NCBI RefSeq assembly: GCF_006716865.1
Contig: NZ_VFPT01000005.1
Location: 1 to 64,000 of the forward strand
Source: Roseinatronobacter monicus
GTDB taxonomy: Bacteria; Pseudomonadota; Alphaproteobacteria; Rhodobacterales; Rhodobacteraceae
Reading direction: 5' to 3'
DNA: 64,000 nucleotides
Shown: positions 29,038 through 36,903 of the stretch, in pieces
Layout of the letters: each line of letters starts with the position of its first letter
Numbering within the stretch: the first letter of the stretch is position 1
Made by a program: the position numbers and the translations under genes
Notes under the pieces: model-generated
Told to the model about the DNA's origin: nothing
The model's input: the letters and a program-made list of their open reading frames with translations, nothing else
Database searches by the model: none

Positions 29038-30374
29038 ATCGATTGTTCGTCCTTCTTCAGTTGCCAGAGCTTAGCAACTGGTCCGAATTTCCGCGACCAC
29101 CTCTATCATACCCCCGATCGCCTCGGAAGAGGCGAGGTCTCTTGGGCACAGTTGGTTTTGCGTCTTCCAGACGACGGGACGGGCGCGCTTCCTCTTCTGC
29201 GCCACGTCATTCTCAACGACGCCAAATCAGCAACCTACAAGCTTGCTCTGTTGCGTGCTGTGGCTCGTGCCGCCGATGGCGCCCAAGGTATGGCCCGGCC
29301 GATCGACGACACTACTATAGCCTTGCCGCTCGGGCTCATCGCACTGAACTGGTTGCGGCTTTATAAACCCCTGATCGACGCCGACCTTCCGCAAATGCCA
29401 CGCAATCGCGGGCCCGTGGGGCTCGGGTTCATCAAGGACGGGTGGCACGGGATCGCTGAGCTCTCAGCATCCGATCTACGGGTGGGAGCGCAGTTTAGCG
29501 GCATGCGAGCTGCAGCGCTCCACGCTGCGCTACGCGACGCGGCTGTTACGATCGCGCGGATGCCGGCCACCTACATGACCTTCCCCGGATCACAGGCACC
29601 GGTGCTGCCAACACGCACTGGACGTGCGGGTATAGCGCCTTCGCGGCTCTTCGTAGATGCCGGGTATCTCTGGGACTTCGGTGAACTTCGGGTGCCACTC
29701 CATCTATGGCGTGCAATGGTGCGTCATGACGCCTGGATCGAGCCGGCGCTGGTGGCAGAGTGGGTGCGCCTGATGGAAGGTTATGCCCGGGGCCAAGGAC
29801 GCGATCTCGATCCAGCCTTGGTAGCCCGTTCTATGCGCTGGCACGAGCCCAGCCGGGACGTCGCTTTTGCCCGCAAAACTGCTGCACTGTTGATAAGTGA
29901 CAGCGCCGTATTCTGTGTCTGGACGGGTCGGAAACTCACAGAAAGACGACTCGACATCGACCATTGCCTGCCCTGGGCGGCATGGCCCTGCGAGGACCTC
30001 TGGAACCTCCTGCCATCCGATCCGACCGTCAACCGCCATAGCAAGCGCGACCGGTTGCCTGCTGCCGAGGTGCTGGACAGCAGCATGGATCGAATCTTCG
30101 ATTGGTGGGAACGAGCATGGCTGCACCAGCGCAACACCGCTGAGAGATTTCACGTCGAAGCGCGTGCTTCGCTACCGATCTGCGAGGACACAGCAGACGG
30201 CCCGGCGCCGATCTTCGCAGGTCTTCAGGCTCGTCGGTTTGCGTTGTGGGCTGACCAGCAAGTGCCAGAATGGAGGCCGTAACGTATGCGCCGTCTGCGT
30301 CCCATTGATTTGAGGTCTTTCGCCATTTCTGTCTCGGGCCGATAAATCTCTGACTGATATTGTTGGAGGATGCT

Positions 30375-30833
30375 ATGGCGGATGGAAGTGGATTCGATGG
30401 ACGGCTGGGGCTCGTTGAGCCTGTTCGGGGCAACCGTCGTTGGCCAGATGATGTGAAAGCGCAGATTGTGGCAGAGAGTTTTCAACCTGGTGCGCGCGTT
30501 GTGGACGTTGCGAAACGCTATGACATTGTCCCACATCAGTTGTCAGATTGGCGGCGGATGGCGCGTGATGGCAAATTGGTTCTGCCTGCGGATGTCATGA
30601 CAGCAGTCAGTGATGCAACCCTGTCAGCCGATAAGTCTGAGCCTGCATTTGTGCCATTGGAAGTTGCAATGACACGACAGGGCGCTGGCAGCATGTCAGG
30701 GTACGGTGAACGCGACGAGACGTGTGATGAGATAACGGTGACGATTGGATCTGATGTCATTATCCGCGTTCCGGCCAGTGCTGCTGTGGCGCGCGCGGCT
30801 GAATTGATCCGTTTGGTGCGGGGGGTGTCGTGA
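30375..30833 (+). CDS. tnpA: IS66 TnpA-like protein
   Basis: 152 residues. A helix-turn-helix (WPDDVKAQIVAESFQPGARV) is near residues 22-41, with YDIVPHQLSDWRRMA after it. ATG at 30375 follows GGAGGA. It overlaps tnpB by four bases (GTGA). Confidence 0.88.
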   Translation: MADGSGFDGRLGLVEPVRGNRRWPDDVKAQIVAESFQPGARVVDVAKRYDIVPHQLSDWRRMARDGKLVLPADVMTAVSDATLSADKSEPAFVPLEVAMTRQGAGSMSGYGERDETCDEITVTIGSDVIIRVPASAAVARAAELIRLVRGVS

Positions 30834-31183
30834 TTGTTGCAGGGCAGCGACTGCCGATTGTGATTGCGACAAAACCAGTGGACTTCCGTCGGGGACATGA
30901 CGGTCTGGCCGCTACAGTGCAAAACGAACTGGGGTTGGATCCGCATTCTGGCCTGACGGTGGTGTTCCGCTCCAAGCGTGGTGACAGGTTGAAAATCCTG
31001 CTCTGGGATGGCACCGGACTGGTGCTGATTTACAAGCGGTTGGAGATTTCCAACTTCGTCTGGCCCAAAATCCAGGACGGCGTCATGCAGCTGTCTCGGG
31101 CTCAGTACGAGGCTCTGTTCGAAGGTCTGGATTGGCGACAAATGGTGCCCAAACGGGTTGCTCCGCCGACTGCGGCAGGATAA
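30830..31183 (+). CDS. tnpB: IS66 TnpB protein
   Basis: 117 residues with the IS66 Orf2 signature: KPVDFRRGHDGLAATVQ, KILLWDGTGLVLIYKRLE and FVWP. Its role in transposition is accessory and poorly defined. Confidence 0.93.
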   Translation: MIVAGQRLPIVIATKPVDFRRGHDGLAATVQNELGLDPHSGLTVVFRSKRGDRLKILLWDGTGLVLIYKRLEISNFVWPKIQDGVMQLSRAQYEALFEGLDWRQMVPKRVAPPTAAG

Positions 31184-31240
31184 CTAATACACTGATTATA
31201 GTGTTATTTTGCTGGCCATTTCTGACGTTTCTTGGTAGAA

Positions 31241-32929
31241 ATGGTCATGTCAAAACTACTCGATCTCAGCCGATTTCCTGACTTGCCGTCCGAGGTCATC
31301 AAGGCCCTCGAGACGCAGCAAGCAGCGCTCGAAAAGGCCCAGTTCGAGGTCACTGTTGAGCGTGCAGCACGTCTGCATCATCAGGCGGAAGCCGAAGAAA
31401 AAGGTGCGCTGGTTGTCACGTTGACCGCGCTGGTCGAGAAGCTGGAAAGTCAGGTGGCCGACTACCGGCGCACAAAATTCGGACCCAAATCCGAAAAGCT
31501 GACCCCTGATCAGCTGGAGCTGGCACTCGAAGATCAAGAGACCGCCATCGCCGAGACGCAGGCGGAAATCGAGGCTGTTCAGGCCGCGCTCGAGAAAAAA
31601 TCCCAAAACAAGAGCAAGGCTCCGCGCAAACCACGCAAGCCTCGCGCCCTTCCAGAGGGCTTGCCCCGGGTCGAGCGCGTGATTGAACCCGACAGCATCG
31701 CGTGTCCATGTGGTTGCGGCGATATGGTCAAGATCGGAGAGGATCGCTCGGAGCGGCTGGATATCATTCCCGCCCAGTACCAAGTCATCGTCACCGTGCG
31801 TCCAAAGTATGCCTGCCCGAAAGGCCGCACGGGCGTGACCCAAGCCAAAGCTCCTGCGCATCTATTGGAAAACAGCTGGCCGACCGAAGCCTTGCTGGCC
31901 CATATCAGTGTAGCCAAATTCTGTGACTTCAACCCTTTGAACCGGCAATCCGTAGCAATGGCCCGCAATGGCGCCCCAATTGATCGCGCCGTCCTGTCAG
32001 ATTGGATGGGACGCACAGGGGCACTGCTTGCCCCTGTGGTCGATCACATGGCGATGGTTCTGCTTAAGGGCAGCACGCGGCTTTACGTCGATGAAACAAC
32101 AGCGCCAGTACTTGATCCTGGTCGCGGCCAAACCAAGACGGGATATTTCTGGGCCGTGCTGCGAGATGATCGTGGTTGGAGCGGATCATCCCCACCTGGT
32201 GTCGTGTTCCACTATCGACCCGGGCGAAAGGGGGAATACGCGGCAGAAATCCTCAACGGCTTCAACGGCACAATCCAGGTTGATGCCTATGGCGGGTATA
32301 GCGCATTGGCGACGCCCAAGCGGGTGGGTGGCAAGCCCTTGAAACTGGCCTATTGCTGGTCGCATGGGCGAAGAGCCTTGATTAAAGCCCAGCCGAAAGC
32401 GGGATCGCCCATCGTTGATGAGGCTCTGGTGCGAATTGCAGCCCTATATAAGATTGAGGCCGAAATCCGAGGGGCGCCACCCGAGCAGCGTAGGGCCGTC
32501 CGGCAGGATCAATCCCGTCCACTGGTCGATAAATTCTTTGCCTGGCTCAATGCCCAAGCCGGCCGGGTGTCGCGCAAGTCCGAACTGGGCAAGGCTCTGG
32601 CCTATATGCTCAGCCGACAGGATGGCTTTTGCCTCTTTCTCGAGGACGGTCATGTGGACATGGATTCCAACCTGGTCGAAAACGCGATCAGAACCCCCGC
32701 AATGACAAGGCGCAACACACTTTTTGCAGGTCACGATGACGGTGCCCGTTCTTGGGCGCGCTTCGCGAGCCTGATCGGAACTTGTCGCATGAATGGCGTC
32801 GAGCCATACGCCTATCTACATGACCTATACACAAAGCTGGCCAATGGGCATCTCGAAAAAGATATCGATGCTTTGATGCCATGGGCCTATGCTGCCGCCT
32901 CACAAAGGAGCTCGCCCGGGACTCCCTGA
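31241..32929 (+). CDS. tnpC: IS66 TnpC transposase
   Basis: About 562 residues. An N-terminal coiled coil (leucine/glutamate-rich, residues 5-110), a zinc-binding stretch CPCGCGDM...C and the DDE core: LYVDETTAPVLDPG, VDAYGGYSAL, DSNLVENAIRTPA. The stretch CPKGRTG, where many relatives have CxxC, has lost its second cysteine. ATG at 31241 or 31247 are both possible starts. Confidence 0.92.
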   Translation: MVMSKLLDLSRFPDLPSEVIKALETQQAALEKAQFEVTVERAARLHHQAEAEEKGALVVTLTALVEKLESQVADYRRTKFGPKSEKLTPDQLELALEDQETAIAETQAEIEAVQAALEKKSQNKSKAPRKPRKPRALPEGLPRVERVIEPDSIACPCGCGDMVKIGEDRSERLDIIPAQYQVIVTVRPKYACPKGRTGVTQAKAPAHLLENSWPTEALLAHISVAKFCDFNPLNRQSVAMARNGAPIDRAVLSDWMGRTGALLAPVVDHMAMVLLKGSTRLYVDETTAPVLDPGRGQTKTGYFWAVLRDDRGWSGSSPPGVVFHYRPGRKGEYAAEILNGFNGTIQVDAYGGYSALATPKRVGGKPLKLAYCWSHGRRALIKAQPKAGSPIVDEALVRIAALYKIEAEIRGAPPEQRRAVRQDQSRPLVDKFFAWLNAQAGRVSRKSELGKALAYMLSRQDGFCLFLEDGHVDMDSNLVENAIRTPAMTRRNTLFAGHDDGARSWARFASLIGTCRMNGVEPYAYLHDLYTKLANGHLEKDIDALMPWAYAAASQRSSPGTP

Positions 32930-33020
32930 CGAGCTCAAAAACGCGCCAACCCAAAGCATGTCAACCCGCGCGCATCGAAAAAAACAATGGGTCAGAAACG
33001 GCGCATACGCCGTAACGGCG

Positions 33021-33461
33021 CGCAGCGGGCGGTCGCTCACATCGCGCAGGGCTTCATCAAAACGGTCACTCAGGGCTCGGCTTGATTAATGGCCGTTGTG
33101 AATTCAATTCCGAGGTTTGTTGACGAGTCGTTGCCCTTGGCACGCGGGGTTGCATGTCAACGAGAACGCCCTGTGACGCGCGCCTCAAAATCTCCTGCGG
33201 AGATGGTGTGACCGTCACCTTCGCGAGGGGCGGAGAGCAGTCTGTGACCCTGCGGCATTGCATCCGCAGAAAATGGCAAAAGCGGCCAGTCGCCTCTCCT
33301 GCGCTCTAACAACCGCTTGGCGATGTCTGGTGCGTGCGTCCAGAACGATCGGGCGGGCCTTGGAGCCATCGATACCAAGCGCTCCAAAAGAGGCGAGCGT
33401 GACTGACGGCCTCTTGCACGAACTGCATGACAAAGGCAGGCCCTCGCCACCAGGCCGCTGT
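33021..33461. other. Gene-poor degenerate stretch after IS66
   Basis: About 440 bases without a convincing gene. The ORFs here are short and unlike known proteins. The segment 33214..33238 (GTCACCTTCGCGAGGGGCGG then AGAGC) recurs with three mismatches at 42741..42765 beside an IS66 remnant, so the stretch probably contains decayed IS sequence. Confidence 0.5.
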
Positions 33462-34832
33462 TCAAGGCGCGTCCGGACTTGGCAGCGACAGTACCGAATC
33501 ACAAGCTTCGTCGAAGTCTGCGACTGCAAGGCCGTCTGCAAGGACCATTCTCTCAATTTCGCCTGCGAAAGCGCCCGTTGTTTCAGGCCGGGCAATGGTT
33601 TTCAAAACACTTCGCAGGTTGGTGACTTCGGTTCCATCCGCAAGCAGCCCTGCAATGATGCCAGAGACATGGGCGGCTGCGTTCGATGTGCCGGTACTGT
33701 CGCGCAAGGCGCAAAGGCTGGAGAGATCAGCACTGCGAGACCGGCCTTCGGCATAAAACGCCACGGCTTGCCCTGCGTTGGAATAATCTGCAATCCGGTT
33801 GCCCTCATAGGCCCCCACGGTAATTGCCCCCGCAACACGTGCTGGGGAAAACAGCGCCGCATCCATGCCTGCATTGCCTGCTGCCGTGACAACCGGGATG
33901 CCCGCGGCAATTAGGGCCTCGGTGCCCCGGTCAAGCCACGCGGTCTGCGGTGGATCTGGTTCCAGCCGTGTCAGGCTCAGATTGGCCAGTTCCAACCGGC
34001 GCGGCTGATTCAGCACCCATTCGACACCGGCGAGGAATGTGGACACGGTGCCGTAATTGTCGCGGTCCATCACCTTGACCGAAACCAGTTCCGCCCTGTC
34101 TGTGCGCCCGATCCGGTGCCCCCCGATCATTGCCGCGATATGGGTGCCATGTCCGTTGCAATCTTCGGTGCCGATCCCGTTGCGGATACTCGTAAAGCCG
34201 GGCGCAGTGCGCCCTGCGACCAGATCATGCGTGGCCCGGATGCCGCTGTCGAACACCCAGACCGTGACCTCAGGGCGAAACGCTGTGTCTTCGGGAGGGC
34301 CGGACGCAAGCGCGGGCGCAGAGACCTGCGCCGGAAAGATGAACCCGTCCTGCGCCACCCGAACAACGCGCGGGTCATTGTCCAGCCGCGCTGCAAGATC
34401 CGGGCTGCCGCGAACCGAAAATCCGTTCAAAACCCTGCCATAGACATGCAGCACGCTGCCAACCGGCAGGCCAAACCCCTGTTCGAGATCAGAGGGGCTG
34501 GCCAATCCCGCCTGCGCCAGTTCGACAATATACTGCCCCGGCACCCGTGCAGACAATAATTCGGGTGGCAAAGGCCCCGGCCCGCCCGGGGCATGCAGGC
34601 GCGCGAGGTCAAGTGCCGCGCGTTCTCGGCCCAGTTTGCGCAGCGCCCCGGCCAGCGCGGTTTCGGTCTCGGCTAGGCTGGCACAGGATTGGGGCGCGGA
34701 CCTCAGGCGCAAGACCTCTGCCCTGAGCGCTGCATTCTCGGCGCGCAGCCGGGCGATTTCTGCTGTATCGGCCTTGGCCACAGGTGTAAGCCCTGTCAGG
34801 CCAACCAGCATGAAAAGCGCCAGAATTCGCAT
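33462..34832 (-). CDS. Secreted subtilisin-like serine protease (S8)
   Basis: 456 residues. A signal peptide (RILALFMLVGLTGLTPVAKA) is followed by a short coiled coil (EIARLRAENAALRAEVLRLR), a propeptide-like region and the S8 catalytic domain. The catalytic Asp is in VWVFDSGI (near residue 195), His in NGHGTHIA (near 227), the oxyanion Asn in TAAGNAG, and Ser in GTSNAAAHVSG (near 384). In the serine motif the usual MAAP is NAAA. GGGAGA precedes the ATG at 34832. It is divergent from the LuxR gene with a 90-bp shared promoter region. Confidence 0.88.
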   Translation of the reverse strand: MRILALFMLVGLTGLTPVAKADTAEIARLRAENAALRAEVLRLRSAPQSCASLAETETALAGALRKLGRERAALDLARLHAPGGPGPLPPELLSARVPGQYIVELAQAGLASPSDLEQGFGLPVGSVLHVYGRVLNGFSVRGSPDLAARLDNDPRVVRVAQDGFIFPAQVSAPALASGPPEDTAFRPEVTVWVFDSGIRATHDLVAGRTAPGFTSIRNGIGTEDCNGHGTHIAAMIGGHRIGRTDRAELVSVKVMDRDNYGTVSTFLAGVEWVLNQPRRLELANLSLTRLEPDPPQTAWLDRGTEALIAAGIPVVTAAGNAGMDAALFSPARVAGAITVGAYEGNRIADYSNAGQAVAFYAEGRSRSADLSSLCALRDSTGTSNAAAHVSGIIAGLLADGTEVTNLRSVLKTIARPETTGAFAGEIERMVLADGLAVADFDEACDSVLSLPSPDAP

Positions 34833-34922
34833 TGAAATGATATCTCCCACCCAAGACTGTGTTCAGTGCCTGCCGCATTGTCAACACTGGATTCGTGGGC
34901 TTTGCTTGGGTAAGCTTTGCAT

Positions 34923-36083
34923 ATGAGTATGAGTGACGAAGCCCTGATCCGCCGAATTTATGACTGCGCCCTGAACCCGGCCGACTGGGCTGCGGTGATG
35001 CAGGATATCGCGCAGCATTCGGGTGCGATCGGCGCGATAATCTTCGATGTCGTCCTCGACCGGACAGGGCAAGAGCAAGTGTGCTTGCAAACCTGCTCGT
35101 CGGTTTATGATCCGGCCGAGATCGAAGGGTATCTCGCTCGGTTCAACGCCGAAGAACTGCGCGATCAAGGCATTTTCGCACGGCTGTCGTCGCAGGGTGA
35201 AGATGTGGAACTGTTGCGCTGTGATCGTCTGACCGACAGCCGCGCCGCACTGGAGGCCCAGCCCAATGTGCAGGCCATGATCGCAAGTGGCGTGTATTAC
35301 CGGGCTGGGGCGCTGTTGTGCAAGGACAGCCTGCGGATGGACCGTTTCGCGCTGCAATCGAGCCGGCGGCAAGGGCCGCTTACCGAGTCCGCCCTGTCAT
35401 GGGCCTCGGTCATGCTGCGCCATGTGGCCAAGGCGCAATCCATCGGGCGGGCCTTTCGGGAACTGCATCTGCGCGGGGCGATGCTGGAATCGGTTCTGGG
35501 GGCCTTGCCCTTTGGGGTCGCGGTGGTGACAGGTGGGCGCGACATCTTGCTGCGCAACCCAGAATTCGAACGTCTGGCCGAAGCCTCGGGCCTTGCCGCG
35601 CCGCGCGACCCGACGCGCCTGTCGCCGCGCGCCCTGTCGCGTCTGCCCGATATCCAGCGCCAGTTGACCGGGATCGAGGCCCACGGCACCCGCGGCACCC
35701 GCCCGCGGCTGGAGGCAGGCTTTATGCCCCTGACAGAAGGCGCGGCGCAGGGCCTGTTCGTGGAACTTTCGCCCCTGACCCGCCACCCCGATCTCGACCG
35801 CTTCGGCCCTTCGGCCTATCTGATGTGCGCGCTGGATTCGAGCCGCGCCCACAGCATCGACCTTGAGCGCCTGCAACGCTTCTTTCCGTTGACGGCGTCA
35901 GAACTGGCGGTGCTGGACCTTGTGGCGCGCGGCCATACCAACCCTGAGATCGCCGACCTGCGCGGCCGTGCGCTGGAGACGGTGAATTCCCAGGTCAAGA
36001 CGATCATCCGCAAGACCGGCAGCCGCAACCGCACCGAAATGGTGCGCGTGGCGGTGGGGCTGTCTGTGGGCGGCGTCGTGTGA
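34923..36083 (+). CDS. LuxR-type transcriptional regulator
   Basis: 386 residues. The C-terminal GerE-type helix-turn-helix is clear (FPLTASELAVLDLVARGHTN, then ETVNSQVKTIIRKTG, near residues 318-365). The N-terminal 300 residues are not recognised as an autoinducer or receiver domain and contain a PAS-like centre (LPFGVAVVTGGRDILLRNPE). No phosphorylation aspartate pattern is seen. ATG at 34923 and 34929 are both possible. It lies just upstream of the three unknown genes on the same strand and may control them. Confidence 0.85.
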   Translation: MSMSDEALIRRIYDCALNPADWAAVMQDIAQHSGAIGAIIFDVVLDRTGQEQVCLQTCSSVYDPAEIEGYLARFNAEELRDQGIFARLSSQGEDVELLRCDRLTDSRAALEAQPNVQAMIASGVYYRAGALLCKDSLRMDRFALQSSRRQGPLTESALSWASVMLRHVAKAQSIGRAFRELHLRGAMLESVLGALPFGVAVVTGGRDILLRNPEFERLAEASGLAAPRDPTRLSPRALSRLPDIQRQLTGIEAHGTRGTRPRLEAGFMPLTEGAAQGLFVELSPLTRHPDLDRFGPSAYLMCALDSSRAHSIDLERLQRFFPLTASELAVLDLVARGHTNPEIADLRGRALETVNSQVKTIIRKTGSRNRTEMVRVAVGLSVGGVV

Positions 36084-36086
36084 TTT

Positions 36087-36102
36087 TCACCCGTTCGGGT
36101 GA
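36087..36102 (+). promoter_or_regulatory. Palindrome TCACCCG-TT-CGGGTGA downstream of luxR
   Basis: A perfect 7-bp inverted repeat with a 2-base centre, four bases after the LuxR stop and about 60 bases before the first gene of the unknown operon. It could be an operator for the LuxR-type protein or the stem of a short terminator, but no T-run follows. Confidence 0.45.
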
Positions 36103-36160
36103 TGGGAACGCCATTCGACGTAAGTGATAAGGGAATCTCTGTAGGAAATGGAGAATCCCA

Positions 36161-36517
36161 GTGTCACATAAAAGCAAAATCTGCAGTACTGCACTCACAA
36201 GCCACATCGAAACTTGCCGCGAAGAATGCAGCTATACGCCCCTGATTGTTCGCAACAACAGCTTTACGATCAACGATTTCAGCCATGAGGGCATCGCGTC
36301 GGTTATTGGCGCAGAAGTATCCGCCATTGCAGAGGAGAAGGGACGTGATATCGATGAGGTAGAAGCAAAATTTCACGAACAGTATCGCGCAATTTCGGAA
36401 CAAGAAGCGCTTGGTAAGCGGCTTCTGTGGCGAGAAACGCTGGAAAAACTTCGGCCTGCATTCGCTGACCTTGTTTCGGATCAGGTCTCTGAAATGCGCT
36501 CACAATTGCGTGCCTAA
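36161..36517 (+). CDS. Unknown protein, first gene of three-gene operon
   Basis: 118 residues from a GTG start preceded by GGAGAA. No signal peptide or membrane segment. It contains four cysteines near the N-terminus (KICS, ETCREECSY) and a charged, mostly helical C-terminal half (EKGRDIDEVEAKFHEQYRAI). Not recognised. It is followed after three bases by the next gene, so the two are surely cotranscribed. Confidence 0.65.
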   Translation: MSHKSKICSTALTSHIETCREECSYTPLIVRNNSFTINDFSHEGIASVIGAEVSAIAEEKGRDIDEVEAKFHEQYRAISEQEALGKRLLWRETLEKLRPAFADLVSDQVSEMRSQLRA

Positions 36518-36520
36518 ATC

Positions 36521-36889
36521 GTGCAATCCGCCGGTGCCGTTCTTGATTTGACTGATCCGGAAGCCCTTCTTAACGCGCGCGCCGGGAACAGAATTTCCGA
36601 AATCGAAAAGCATATCGCCGCAAACAAACCCATGGAAGAGTATCTTCGTGGTCAACTCTGCGAAGCACCTAACCTCGGCCTCTTCTTTTCCGAGAGCGTG
36701 TGCTATCGCAGCGAAGGTTTGACATATTCACCATGCGGGCAAGAGTTTACCTTGCTGCCTGGTGAGAGCATCAATGAAAGCAATCATCTGACAACGGTGC
36801 AGACAAATGCTGAGACCGGCGTCAGCACCACAGATCAGGCGTTGACGACCACGACGTCCAACGATGAGCAAGAGAGCTTTGCCTCATAA
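36521..36889 (+). CDS. Unknown protein, second gene of three-gene operon
   Basis: 122 residues from GTG. A helical N-terminal half is followed by FFSESVCYRSEGLTYSPCGQ and a Ser/Thr-rich tail that ends in TSNDEQESFAS. The tail motif SNDEQE recurs in the 756-residue protein (residues 528-533), an unusual sharing between neighbours. No known family recognised. The next gene starts 14 bases later. Confidence 0.62.
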   Translation: MQSAGAVLDLTDPEALLNARAGNRISEIEKHIAANKPMEEYLRGQLCEAPNLGLFFSESVCYRSEGLTYSPCGQEFTLLPGESINESNHLTTVQTNAETGVSTTDQALTTTTSNDEQESFAS

Positions 36890-36903
36890 ACCAAGGAGTT
36901 ATC

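Larger units (their letters stand above)
27840..29104 (-). mobile_element. IS3-family element (complete)
   Basis: 1,265 bp, the usual size. The ends are AGAGGTGGTCCTGGTTTTTC (left) and, as reverse complement, AGAGGTGGTCGCGGAAATTC (right). A 3-bp target duplication ATC lies at 27837..27839 and 29105..29107. Excision restores the methyltransferase-HNH frame exactly. Confidence 0.93.
27296..30282 (+). pseudogene. Methyltransferase-HNH fusion protein, interrupted by IS3
   Basis: 27296..27839 plus 29108..30282 make one frame of 572 codons once IS3 and one copy of the target ATC are removed. The N-terminal domain is a class I SAM-dependent methyltransferase (ILDVGAGSGRDAAWLANLG, LLKPGGTLTI). The C-terminal domain has an HNH core (FCVWTGRKL, LDIDHCLPWAAWPCEDLWNL, NRHSKRDRLP). 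The long middle region (LGRGEVSWAQLVLRLPDDGT onward) is unrecognised. It is coupled by GTGA to the HNH gene upstream. The TAA stop is formed where the IS66 end begins, so the native C-terminus may also be altered. A free-standing part from 28687 or later could still be translated, but the fusion is broken. Confidence 0.8.
30279..33020 (+). mobile_element. IS66-family element
   Basis: A roughly 2.7-kb element with the three-gene tnpA-tnpB-tnpC arrangement. The likely ends share TATGCGCCGT near 30285 and, inverted, ACGGCGCATA near 33000. The outermost bases are not aligned with certainty, and no clean 8-bp target duplication was found. The left end overlaps the stop codon of the methyltransferase-HNH gene. 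Confidence 0.85.

Noticed and set aside
30279..33020. 8-bp target duplication of the IS66 element
   Set aside because: The end sequences align only from TATGCGCCGT inward, and the flanks do not match.
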